DNA from: Siphonodentalium dalli
Lineage: Eukaryota > Mollusca > Scaphopoda > Gadilida > Siphonodentaliidae
Assembly (NCBI GenBank): GCA_032622095.1
Contig: CP136064.1
Coordinates: 138,463,954-138,527,953, forward strand
Reading direction: 5' to 3'
Length of the DNA stretch: 64,000 nt
The notes beneath the pieces are model-generated. The model was not told the origin of the DNA, did not search any database, and saw only the letters and a program-made list of their open reading frames with translations. The position numbers were made by a program, and so were the translations under genes. How positions within the stretch are numbered: the stretch's first letter is position 1; the number at the start of each line of letters is the position of its first letter. Shown here piece after piece: positions 55,151 through 64,000 of this stretch.

Positions 55151-57801
55151 ATATTATATCGTCTGAGACCTGAATAAAAGTGAGGGCTCACGGGGTTTGG
55201 GGGTTGGTATACGAGTCGTAAATTGAATTTGAAGTCAGAGAAAGGGACAACGTCGGTCATTTCAGTTGGGATCTTGTTCCAATCAGCTATCGCCGAGGGC
55301 AAAAATGACTTTTTGTAGTGCTCAGTGTGGCATCGGTAAGAATAGAATTTTCCCAGGCGTCTGAAATTATAACTTGAGATCTGGCTAGCTCTGGGTGGGA
55401 GGATGATAGATAGGTAATTTGGCGATTCATTTTTTACTATTTTGTAAATCACTTCAAGCTTGTGGTATTGGCGCCGCGTTTCCAAAGAAAGCCAACCTAC
55501 CTCCTGCAGGACAACAAAATTAGAAACCGAGCGTGTCAGTCCAGAGACTATACGGCCAGCATCTGCATGGAGGCGGTCGAGCTTGTCTAATAGGTAACGC
55601 GGTGCGCAGTACCATACAACATCAGAATAATCGAATAGTGGTAATATATAAGTTTTGTATATCTTTTCGAGCGTTTTTCTGTCGAGTTGATATTTAAATC
55701 GCCTCAACTGGGCCAGACGAGAGGCGATCCTCTTCACTGTACTTTCTATATGAATGTTCCAGTTTAGATTTTGTTGTAGTTCAAGACCAAGGTGTTTATG
55801 AGATTCCACAAAGCTGATAGGGTCGTTTATAAATTTAAGGTTTGGTATTTCTGGAGAGGCTGGGGTCAACGAGAAAGACATACATACGGTTTTGGATGGG
55901 TTAAAGCTCACGAGCCAGTTTTTTGACCAGGTCGTTATTTTCGTCAAATCGTTATTCATAATTTTAGAAAGTTCATCCAGATCCCAGTGGCTGCTCATAA
56001 TACAAGTATCATCTGCGTACATTCTCGTGATGGAGTCAATATTATCTGCTAAATCGTTTATATAGACGAGGAATACAAAAGGGTCCAGAATATATCCCTG
56101 GGGGACTCCTGCGGAGACAACCTCGTAGCTGGAAAAGGTATTATTTATCAGGACTCTTTGTTTTCTGTTTGATAGATAGTCTTCGATCCATTGTAATGTC
56201 TGACCCTCCACACCGTAGCGTTGAAGTTTGTAAATCAGCCCCTTGTGCCATACTCTTTCAAATGCTTTGGATATGTCACAAAATATGCCGCATGTGAAGA
56301 GGCCTTTATCGATAGATTGACATATATTGTGGTATATGTCTATTAATTGGTATGTGGTATTGCGACCAGAGCGAAATCCTGATTGGTGAAAGTACAAGAG
56401 TTTATTTTCTAAGAAGAAGGCACTTATCTGTTTCAAGACAACCTTCTCAAAGACTTTGGCTAGGCATGGTAGCAATGAGATCGGGCGGTAATTTTTGGGG
56501 TCAGCGTGGTCTTCTTTTTTGAAAATTGGGATAACATTAGCTAGTTTCCATATTTCTGGGAATTTCGCACTATTGATCGATTTCTTAAATAGGAGGACTA
56601 ACGGCTTTGATATTGAACTTGAAGTTTCGTGGAGCATTCTGACACTGATTCCGTCGTGGCCATGAGCTTTATTCAATTTTAAAGATTTGATAGCTGTTTC
56701 AACATCTGATTCCACAAAAGACAATTCAGGCATCAGCTTTTTGCTTCGAGAGTGAAAGAGGGGAGGGGTATGCGCAGAATCGTTTATAGTGGAGTTTGAT
56801 ATGAAGCTCATATTTAGAATTTTAGCTTTTTCAGAATCATCTGACGCATATGTTTTCCCACTGGCATTTTTGGTTCCAGTGGCGCTATATAGAGGAGGGA
56901 TATTATTCACTTTCTTTTTATTTAGGAGATGGTTAACAAGCTGCCAGAAATCACGGGGGTTTGGGGAGTCTTTTATTCTGTCTCCCAAATTATCATAAAA
57001 TTTTATTTTGGCGTATTTTTTCATGTTATTAACTTTATTCCTTGATTTTTTATATGCCCGCCATGAAACTTGGTTGTTGATTTTTAATGCCTTTGCTCTG
57101 AGTCTATCTCGCTTGCGTAACTCTATTCTAATCTCCGAAGTGAACCAAATTTTATCTTTGGGGCGGATTGTCACGTTAAGTTGTGGTATAATTCTGTCCA
57201 TGATTGATAGGAAAGTAGATTGGAATATTTTGACCGCCGAATCGATATCAGGGGCCGCGTTGATATAAAGGTCTTCCCAATGTACATCATTTAGCAAGCA
57301 GTTCGCTCGCTGGAAATTAGCTTTTTTGTAATTCCATACTTTTCTCTGGAAAGCGGAGACTGTGGGGCTGTCGAAAGATATTGTTGCATAAACACCCAAG
57401 TGGTCTGAAACTCCGAGGTTTAAAACATCGCAATCCAAGACATGAAGTGATTTACTGATAATAATAGGATCGAGTAGTGTGCTAGCCCTACTGGTAACTC
57501 TTGTTTGGTCTTTTATCACATTTACCAAGCTATATGCGTCGGAAATTAGCTTTATTGTGGAGGTACTCACGAGGTAATTAGAATTATAGTCTCCAGTGAG
57601 TACTATATTTTCAGAGATGTCAAGTGCATCAGAAATTGAGGAGTCCAGAAGGCCCCAATAATTATGGCTACAAAATTGGTCTGACCTGTATGATACCCCA
57701 ATAATCATGTGAGATTTTTTAGCAAATACTTCAAACCAGAGAATCGAGGAGTCGAATTCTAGGTCAAATCTTTCTTTGTAAATAACATGATCAGCAAACA
57801 T
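55090..57801 (-). pseudogene. LINE endonuclease/reverse transcriptase polyprotein
   Basis: 903 open codons lack only the extreme N- and C-terminal parts. Residues 1-145 are the distal APE domain with GDYNSN (70-75) and SDHLGV (132-137), carrying the catalytic Asp and His. Residues ~220-300 are the basic linker. RT follows: NVIPIFKKED (422-431), CDISKAFERVW (508-518, motif A), GVPQG (565-569, motif B), MYADDTC (594-600, motif C), and a post-RT domain with RKTLEKIYKTYILPLFDYSD. APE nicks target DNA and RT primes from the nick. The first Met is only the first in frame: the true N terminus lies upstream across a frameshift. The RT and distal APE motifs look intact. Confidence 0.9.
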
Positions 57802-57962
57802 GACACATATTCCACCCCGTACGCGTCTCGGTCTTTTCCAATAGGGGAACAGTATCCATTGACTTCTAAATGTTCGGAGGAATATGCTGGATCAAGATGC
57901 GTCTCAGTAAAGCAGAGAACGTCGAATTCGTTGATCAAGTCTATTATCTTTTCTAACTTGTG
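57790..57962 (-). pseudogene. LINE APE N-terminal segment
   Basis: Between the 2A-like leader frame and the 903-codon frame, the minus strand reads HKLEKIIDLINEFDVLCFTE then THLDPAYSSEHL and NGYCSP. The TETHL motif carries the catalytic Glu of APE. It joins the upstream frame in phase except for one TGA (about 57,960-57,962) and loses phase near 57,810. Confidence 0.8.
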
Positions 57963-58226
57963 TCAGATACTTCTTACATTGTAATGAAAGATAGAGATGG
58001 AATTAGGTACATTTTTCGAGTGAGTGGGAGGGCCTGGGTTGGTCTCTATGTCGCCCGATAACAATATCAGAAAGAGGGTAAAAAGAAATATAAGTTTGAT
58101 GTTAATCCTCCAAAAACCGCTACGGATATGCAGACTACTGTGAAGGTGGATGGTGAAAGGCGAACTCTTTTTCCTCGAATCAAAGATAACAATCGCAGCC
58201 CTATACTGGTTCAGACAACACGACAT
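57963..58226 (-). pseudogene. LINE N-terminal leader with 2A-like motif
   Basis: 87 codons. Residues 42-57 are strongly hydrophobic (INIKLIFLFTLFLILLS), directly followed by GDIETNPGP (58-66), which fits the D-(V/I)-E-x-N-P-G-P 2A consensus. It then enters the APE start (SISIFHYNVRSI) before a TGA. 2A-like peptides cause ribosomes to skip the Gly-Pro bond, releasing the upstream peptide. Such leaders are known from APE-type LINEs of marine invertebrates. The Met is the first in frame. Whether the hydrophobic segment works as a signal is inference. Confidence 0.85.
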
Positions 58227-58350
58227 ATTTTAGTCGGCAATTTAAGCATGAAGTATAGGTCTGCAAATGGCCCGGATTCGAAAGAAAAGCTGCCTTCCAC
58301 CATCGTTGCTTTGACACCCCAGTTCGGACGTTTTTTACTCGGGATATTTT

Positions 58351-59362
58351 GTGAGGGGGCCACATAACATAGTACTATTGATTGAATCATTGGTATAGTT
58401 GGTGAATATGATGAAAAACATGGAATAATAGAAAACATGCAAACAACATGGACAAAGAAAACAATGTGCATATGTACATAATGATGATGAGTTTGATGAT
58501 ATGACATTTAGGACACGAAGAGGGCTCGAGTATTCGCGGACAAAAACAGGGGATTATTGTTTTTATTGCGCTCTGAGTCTGAGACACACGACTGTGAAAA
58601 CGAACATATACGCGGTTTGGCGACTAATGGAGTTGTTTCTCAAAGTTCAGATATGAATTTGGAATACTAAACGTCAAAAAAAATAATATCCAATTGTTTA
58701 ATTTCGCATAAGGTATCGCGTACATGTTCCGAATTATCTCGAGATCACAGAGTGCACTATAAACTGTCGATAGAGGAGGTCTCGTACACACAGTAGAACT
58801 GATATAACGACCAGCAGTAAGATACATACTAAAGTTATTGGCGTTCTGGTATTCCGTACTTAGGGTCAGTCGCATCAATAATAGCACGTGTTTTGGGATA
58901 TTTACCAAATGCAACGGTGTGACGGAGTCTCGTGCGAATTTTTTTTCCGAAACACCTGATGGATTTAGTTTTGTAGGTCAGGCTTAATTTTGCCAAAAGA
59001 ACTTCTTCACTTGACTGTGTACTGTGCAGAGACCTTCTCACCGACATGATTACACAGGGACCATTTGGTGGGGGATAGGTACACAGGTATTTACATGTTT
59101 GTTTGTTGTTCAAAGTTCTGGTACATGAAGTTCCAGTTAGTTTTACAAATTACAGCTTTCCAGTGTATGTGAACAGAGCACGGGCGCTTCAGTTATAAAA
59201 TTTATATAAGTAGGCCTATGGTGTCATGGGTGTAGCAAGTACGTTAATCCAGATGTAAAATTAAGGTACATGGGTGTAGCATAGTAGTTTGCATGGTGTG
59301 GTGCAGGTGGGGGGCGGGGCGGTGCCGGTATGTCAAAAAAATAATGAATGATTTAAGTTTAA
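58351..59362. other. Intergenic sequence
   Basis: No firm gene. A minus-strand frame from about 59,040 to 58,838 contains RLRHTVAFGKYPKTRAIIDA then TD, which faintly recalls the segment before the first catalytic residue of DDE_Tnp_4 (HARBI1-like) transposases. There is no downstream similarity. I treat it as a possible relic only. Confidence 0.25.
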
Positions 59363-59905
59363 AGGGGTACTGTACGCCAAATGTTGTTGTTGGTTTCTAT
59401 AGTCTCCGAGTCGGAGAATAAGGTAACAATTTTTCCATTATTTGAAAGTCTGTTGAGTACGAAGTCATGTTACGGATGAAAAATTTACCGGAATGCAAAA
59501 ATACAAATTGTCGTTGTCGAGTAATTTTTGTAAGTTTTCAACCAAATGAATCAAATAAAAGTTATATTATATGCATACTAGTCCCATATAATCATTTAAG
59601 TTATTGTATCGTCGCTAGTCAGTGAGTGGCTTGAGTGTTCTCCCCGTATCATCATAATATTTTAAGCGATCGTGTGTGCGATCGGTTTAACAATCCAGTA
59701 TCCCTCAATTACTGTTTTTGATTACGGTAATTCGTAATTTAATTGACGCCATTTTATGGCTCCAGTCATAAATTCAATTTATATCAAATTATTAACTTTT
59801 AAATTATTAAATTTTAAGATAGCCTATTAACCTGAGCGTTTACAGAATACATATTAGATCGTTGTTGTCACCGGAAATTTAATGAAAATGGCGTACAGTA
59901 CCCCT
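59363..59905. mobile_element. TTAA MITE (AGGGGTACTGTACGCC family)
   Basis: The 16-base termini AGGGGTACTGTACGCC and GGCGTACAGTACCCCT are exact inverted repeats, flanked by TTAA at 59,359-59,362 and 59,906-59,909. The interior (543 bases in all) is AT-rich, includes CGATCGTGTGTGCGATCG, and encodes nothing. It is piggyBac-like by target site, and distinct in sequence from the other TTAA elements in the window. Confidence 0.85.
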
Positions 59906-59909
59906 TTAA

Positions 59910-60990
59910 TTCAATGACAGCACAAGCTGATAGCATTCACCCACTATGTGGGGCATTCCACTTGGGTGCGACATCTTGCCTGTGCCTATCATGCCTATGG
60001 CAGACCGATGTGGTTTGGGTAGGGGACTGGTTAGGGAATTTTAAGATGAAATTTTAGGGGTTTTTTTCATCGCTGCTTATCAGGGGAGGGGGGATTTGGG
60101 GGGGGGGGGTATTTATTAAGGTTTTAATATGCATAGATTAAATAATTTGTAGGTTTCAGCTTGGAAAATATCATTTCGCAATCTACTGAAAAGTGGTTAA
60201 TAGGCCAAAGGACATCATCGTTCGTCGAACCATCAGAACGTTTAATGGTCAATGGTTATGGAAGTTTTATTTACATTTTATCAAATGTTAACTGGTTAAG
60301 GGTATCCTAAACGTGACCAACATGGCCGAATTGAAAATTTACACTTGCCTCAGAAAATTCGAGATTATCAAACAATGATTAATCTTTGGGAGCTGAAATA
60401 TGCAAATATAATAGAAAAATGATAGGACTAGACAACAGTGATTAAAAAATGTGATATTTATTGATAGATACTCACCAAAAAGTGCAGTTTGCAAATCCTT
60501 CCGTTCTGTCACGAGAACTGAAATAAAAGAAATGGTACAAGTCCAATCCAGGAAGAAAACAAAAATATGAAGTATGATCTAAAGACAAGGGACCATGGAA
60601 TTGTTATTTAAAAGACAGGAAGGTAGAATCCACCATTTTAAAAAGCATGGTATACTGAATTGAAATGAAAATAACATCCACCATTGGAGGAGGAACTATT
60701 TTTTAATGTATGGCAGACCAACATGATAAAAAAATTTTACCAAATTATAAACCATCACAGATATGTATATCAAGACAGATAAGTTTATTTTGTGAAAGAA
60801 AGCGGGTTTCTGGTGAGTTTGAGTAACATTATTATGGATCAGCAATATACATAATATAAAAAAGGTGATATTTTAAAGAAAAGTACCAGGGGAGATCATT
60901 AAGTAGGCAGTTATGATTTATAACTACTAATACGATATCCAGGAGGTCTCTTTTAATAAAGAACAATGTGGCATGGTAATATCAACATAC
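59910..60990. other. Intergenic / 3' flank of the Mutator-YqaJ gene
   Basis: G-runs occur at about 60,085-60,115. A minus-strand AATAAA (TTTATT on plus, about 60,784) lies some 200 bases beyond the gene's stop and could serve as its polyadenylation signal. Nothing else is recognisable. Confidence 0.4.
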
Positions 60991-61151
60991 CTAGTGGAAA
61001 GTCAAGTGGCCTTCTTCGTAATCTTTCAAGAGATCCTGGACGTCATAACTCTCTTGGTCCTCATCATAGAACACCTGGTATTCTGCTGTGTGTTGTCCGT
61101 CAACCCCGGATAGCAGTTTTGTCACTGTACCAGTATACCACTCTGATTTCC
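60991..61151 (-). CDS. Last exon: small Tudor-like domain
   Basis: On the minus strand an acceptor (TTTATATTGCAG) precedes an open exon reading KSEWYTGTVTKLLSG, AEYQVFYDEDQESYDVQDLL, KDYEEGHLTFH, then TAG (60,991-60,993). The WYTGTV...YxVxYD...Y---LL-DY--G-L pattern resembles a Tudor-like barrel, a fold that often binds methylated residues; the assignment is by pattern only. The TAG is followed at once by GTATGT, a potential donor. The phase does not match the preceding exon by one base, so either a small exon is missing from my model or there is an indel. Confidence 0.55.
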
Positions 61152-61580
61152 CTGCAATATAAAAATAAATTTACTCATCCTGAACACATAATGTTTTAAA
61201 GATGTTAATCAGAATGGCTTTTTTTCTGGAATAGAACCATAATATTGAGGTGATTGTTGATGAACAAGAAGATATATGTATTGCGAAGTAAATATAAGAT
61301 TATAAATGTATCTTTAGGAGAAATGTGAAGGCTGCTATTTTCAGAAAAAACACCCTTATGCAATGGAATAACTATGCTTGTAAGAAAGAAAGCAGCAGTA
61401 CAACACTACTGGCTGTTGATAGATACATGTTAAGATGGGACACAAACCCATGGCAATAGCGCAAACTGCCAATTTGAGCTGAAATTTACATTTACATTAC
61501 TGTTTACAGAAATTTATCATTGGTTGAAACAATTCGTAATATGTGTACATTTGAAATCAAAACAGACATAAGGCACTTAC

Positions 61581-61781
61581 CAGTGTTTTCATCCAGAATC
61601 CACTGGTGTCTTTCCGCCCAACAAATGTGATGTTGATAGGTGGAAGTCGAGAGCTCTTACGGGTTCTTTTCGTTGCTGGAGGTGATGTTACTCTGGCAGG
61701 TTGTTTTTTGCCTGATCGCTTCCTGGAGGAACAACTGCTACTTGATGTTGCTATACTGCCATCACTTCCATCTCGACTGTA
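61581..61781 (-). CDS. Internal exon: basic Ser/Arg/Lys-rich linker
   Basis: A 201-base exon bounded by an acceptor (TTTTGTTTACAG) and a donor (CTG|GTAAGTGCC). It reads in phase with the upstream exon: YSRDGSDGSIATSSSSCSSR then KRSGKKQPARVTSPPATKRT and RKSSRLPPINITFVGRKD. The middle is a bipartite-like basic stretch, possibly a nuclear localisation signal (inference). The final residues VGRKDTSGFWMKTL could begin the Tudor-like fold completed by the last exon. Confidence 0.65.
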
Positions 61782-62242
61782 CTGTAAACAAAAGATTTTG
61801 TTGGGTCAGTATTCATGAGATGCAGAAAAATATGACAAACCCTGTGATGTTTGAGTTATTTGAGCAATATTAAGTGCATAATGTGTATCTACATGTATAT
61901 TAGAATAAATAATTAAGGACTTTCGTGTTGATATATCTTGTTAAGATGTAATGATACGGCATATTCAATGTTTCCAAATAACATAACAAAGTTTAAACTC
62001 TTAATTTATGACTTGCAATCAAGACAATTCAGACTCAATTTGACAATGATTTGATAACAATGTTGCATAGACCAAAATAGTAATTAGTAAGGGACAGAAG
62101 AATATGATAATGGACACAATGTTCTCATACCGGACATGGCTGTAGGGTTTTGTGAGGATTGAACAATAGAGATGTTGGGTTAGGTACATGCATTGTTAGC
62201 CGGCAGGCTAACATACGGATGACAAACATCAACAGATATGCG

Positions 62243-62312
62243 ATACCACCACTACGAGTATATTATATTATATATATAATAGTATATACATGTATACTCG
62301 TAGTGGTGGTAT
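62243..62312. repeat. Short foldback element in intron 1
   Basis: ATACCACCACTACGAGTATA and TATACTCGTAGTGGTGGTAT form exact 20-base arms around an AT-rich loop (ATATTATATATATAATAG). Confidence 0.8.
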
Positions 62313-62387
62313 GACACCAGGGGACCTGTGCATATATGTATGACATTAACTTGACTTTATAAAAGGATTAATAATGAAGGTGCAAAT

Positions 62388-62545
62388 GACACTGTAGCTC
62401 AACTTGGATTGGGGATAATTTCACATGTTACAGTCACTGGAACGATTAGGAATGCAGAAAGTGTCAATTTGCAAGTCATAATAGATGTCCATATGAAGAA
62501 ATATGAATAAAGTAAAATACAAGAAGGCTGATAGCGGCCATTTTT
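62388..62545. repeat. Fragment of the 9.5 kb element's right end
   Basis: GACACTGTAGCTCAACTTGG, CAGTCACTGGAACGATTAGG and AAGGCTGATAGCGGCC match, in inverted orientation, 12,137-12,298, including part of the last satellite monomer and the adjacent unique sequence. Confidence 0.65.
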
Positions 62546-62679
62546 TCCAAGGAAATTCTGAAAAATTGGATAGCCAACCCATGACAATAGATCAAACTTA
62601 ACTTTGTTAAGTTGAGTTAAGTTGAGCTAAAAATAATATTTACTAATGGCATGCAAGTTTTATATGACATATGACTTAC

Positions 62680-63527
62680 CCACATGCCAGGTTCTCGAAT
62701 TCCAGGATTTTGCCATTTACGAGGACATGCCAACTCAGGTAAGACTGCTTTAAAATAAAAGGCTTTCAATTTGGGAAGCATTTGTTTCGACCATAAAACA
62801 CTATCCTTGAAAATCCTTTGGATAAACAATTCATGAAGATCCACATTTCCAACCACAAAATCAAGCCAATCATAATTGAATATGTGCAACTGACCCTGAC
62901 ACTGGTAAAAATATTTATGGTTTGTCTTCAGTTGCAGTGATCCATCCACAATTTTAAACAGAATTGAATGTTTTTGGACAAGGCAGCTTGTTTAAAGGAA
63001 TATTTGTTATTTTGCAAAAGATTTTTAATTTCAAGTAAACCTATCTTGCCACTTGAATCTGTGATAATGCCATCTATACTAGCTGCAAGATAGGGTTCAT
63101 GCTCACTAATCATTATACCAGCTGACACAACAGACATATTATCACCTTCTTCAGATTTTTTAAAGCAGTATTCACGGATGGTTTGGTCTTCTGATAATAA
63201 ACCAAAATTTGTGTTTGCATTTCCCTTAAATTGTGAATATAAGATGGACTCAACTATTAATGGAGCAACACGAGTTTTTAATTTTCGGCACATGACTTGA
63301 CCAAAATAAGATGAAGTTATACGTTTCCTACGTTCAATTTTCCACAAGTCACATGCAGATTGCTCTTTAGTGTTATCAAAGATCTTAATCCTATCTTGTT
63401 TGGTTATAACCAACTCTCGCTGAAAGTATGTTTCACAATGTGCTTTTAAATCAGATGCTGACAAATCATCAGTTGGTTGTGAAGAAGAAGGACCGTATGC
63501 TGCTCTCGCCTTTTTAGAGTTATTGAT
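62680..63527 (-). CDS. YqaJ-type PD-(D/E)XK nuclease domain (with frameshift)
   Basis: The minus-strand frame continues from the transposase region after one TAA. It shows the YqaJ/lambda-exonuclease pattern: WKIERRKRITSSYFGQVMCR, then YLAASIDGIITD (catalytic Asp at 63,072-63,074) and KIGLLEIKNL (Glu at 63,030-63,032, Lys at 63,024-63,026). At TTTAAAA (plus 62,952-62,958) the frame shifts by -1 and continues IVDGSLQLKTNHKYFYQCQG, QLHIFNYDWLDFVVG, the conserved C-terminal part of the fold. It ends GIREPGMW at a GTAAGT donor. Enzymes of this family cut or resect DNA. The catalytic residues are intact, but the stop and shift imply a pseudogene unless recoded. Confidence 0.8.
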
Positions 63528-63530
63528 TTA

Positions 63531-64000
63531 TTGTTGCTTGATTTTACGTTGCAACCTACGCTTGCGAAATTCATCACTCTGTTTTCGTTTGAGGTTAGCT
63601 AATAATTTAGCAGCACGTGCCATATATAGGGACTGCATATGGACACCCGCTTCTGTTTTTGTTATGTTTTCCCAAACAAGAGAGGACCAGAATGGGCCAA
63701 AGTTCTTTCTGAGAGCACCACCGTAGCACCTAGCATGCCAGGAACCACGGTGACACCTGTTATAAACCTTGCCACCATCAAACTTCATTTTGATGGCCAT
63801 CCAATTTTCTGCTAAATTTGTGGTAGCATTATTAATTAATGTAGCAGATTTTGATGCCAAGCGATTCAAAAGAACAGATATGTCATTGAGCATTTCAGGG
63901 TCTATATGATCAACAGCAGGTTTTTCAGCAATTCTAGTTTTGTCCTGTTCATCAAAAGAAGTCCCTGCTTCCCACATGATATGGACTTTGTCAAGAGTTG
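63531..64000 (-). CDS. Mutator-like transposase C-terminal region (partial)
   Basis: The frame is open to the window edge and beyond, so only the end of the protein is seen. NATTNLAENWMAIKMKFDGG, KVYNRCHRGSWHARCYGGAL and KNFGPFWSSLVWENITKTEA resemble the segment that precedes YqaJ in invertebrate Mutator-like/YqaJ proteins (family recollection). A basic Arg/Lys tail (KRKQSDEFRKRRLQRKIKQQ) follows before the in-frame TAA at 63,528-63,530. The DDE catalytic core would lie upstream, outside the window. Pairing with a PD-(D/E)XK nuclease suggests a role in DNA cleavage or transposition. Confidence 0.6.

Larger units (their letters stand above)
54316..58350 (-). mobile_element. Nearly full-length APE-type LINE with 2A-like leader
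   Basis: A minus-strand non-LTR retrotransposon. In order it has an N-terminal hydrophobic leader with a 2A-like GDIETNPGP, the APE endonuclease, linker, RT (YADD), a C-terminal domain with a CSCGNPLEDAYHF Cys/His motif, and a 3' UTR ending near TTTAAACATATT (54,316), shared with the LINE at 17,561. Lesions I can see are a TGA early in APE (about 57,962), a frameshift near 57,810 and one near 55,145. No separate ORF1 is visible. The 5' boundary beyond 58,230 is uncertain. Confidence 0.9.
61782..62679 (-). other. Intron 1 of the Mutator-YqaJ gene
   Basis: Bounded by GTAAGTCATA at the donor (62,679 downward) and TTTGTTTACAG at the acceptor. It holds a palindromic hairpin (62,243-62,312) and a fragment of the 9.5 kb satellite element (62,388-62,545). 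Confidence 0.65.

Noticed and set aside
54824-58226. LINE at 54.3-58.3 kb considered as an intact active element
   Set aside because: One TGA and two frameshifts break the frame, so this copy cannot be autonomous as read.
58838-59040. Possible HARBI1/DDE_Tnp_4 relic (FGKYPKTRAIIDATD)
   Set aside because: Similarity is limited to about 15 residues with no catalytic triad or downstream homology; kept only as a low-confidence note.

Overview
This is a eukaryotic, intron-bearing, AT-rich genomic window, probably from a marine invertebrate and most plausibly a mollusc or other lophotrochozoan. That is inference. It rests on the density of TIR/foldback elements and satellites, several APE-type LINE families including one with an N-terminal 2A-like peptide, the 'gagttatggccctttt' dispersed repeat, and the frequent TACATGTA word. 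There are no prokaryotic-type operons, rRNA or tRNA genes, or CRISPR arrays. Almost every short reading frame in the window is chance or repeat-derived.

Layout. 0-3.3 kb: foldback elements, a TTAA-flanked MITE nested in a palindrome, and the left half of a dispersed foldback repeat. 3,289-12,754: a 9.5 kb insertion with inverted termini, subterminal CGCTTAAGCG palindromes and an 8 kb ~155/164-bp satellite. It splits the foldback repeat, which resumes at 12,755. 13.5-17.4 kb: a composite repeat, a GC-rich foldback and an 88-bp tandem array. 17.6-20.2 kb: a decayed minus-strand LINE. 21.2-23.4 kb: a TTAA MITE and an intact orphan L1-ORF1p-like gene. 23.6-28.3 kb: degenerate repeats and a 45-bp satellite. 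29.2-40.8 kb: many foldbacks and MITEs with no credible gene. 41.4-44.8 kb: a decayed plus-strand LINE. 45.8-50.1 kb: two large foldback elements, one carrying a solo LTR with a 5-bp target duplication. 50.1-53.1 kb: two LINE fragments. 54.3-58.3 kb: a nearly full-length minus-strand LINE of the same family as the one at 17.6 kb, with 2A-like, APE endonuclease and RT regions. 59.4-59.9 kb: another TTAA MITE. 61.0-64.0 kb: the 3' part of a spliced minus-strand gene with a Mutator-like transposase C-terminal region, a YqaJ-type PD-(D/E)XK nuclease and a small Tudor-like C-terminal exon. It is damaged by a stop and a frameshift that falls on a TTTAAAA heptamer.

The window is essentially a transposon nest. 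Several nested insertions can be read because an undisrupted copy of the target repeat lies elsewhere in the window, or because the palindrome itself supplies the empty site. The most notable items are the satellite-loaded TIR element with its target duplication, the Mutator/YqaJ/Tudor-like gene, the orphan ORF1p gene, the 2A-bearing LINE, and three unrelated families of TTAA-flanked MITEs.
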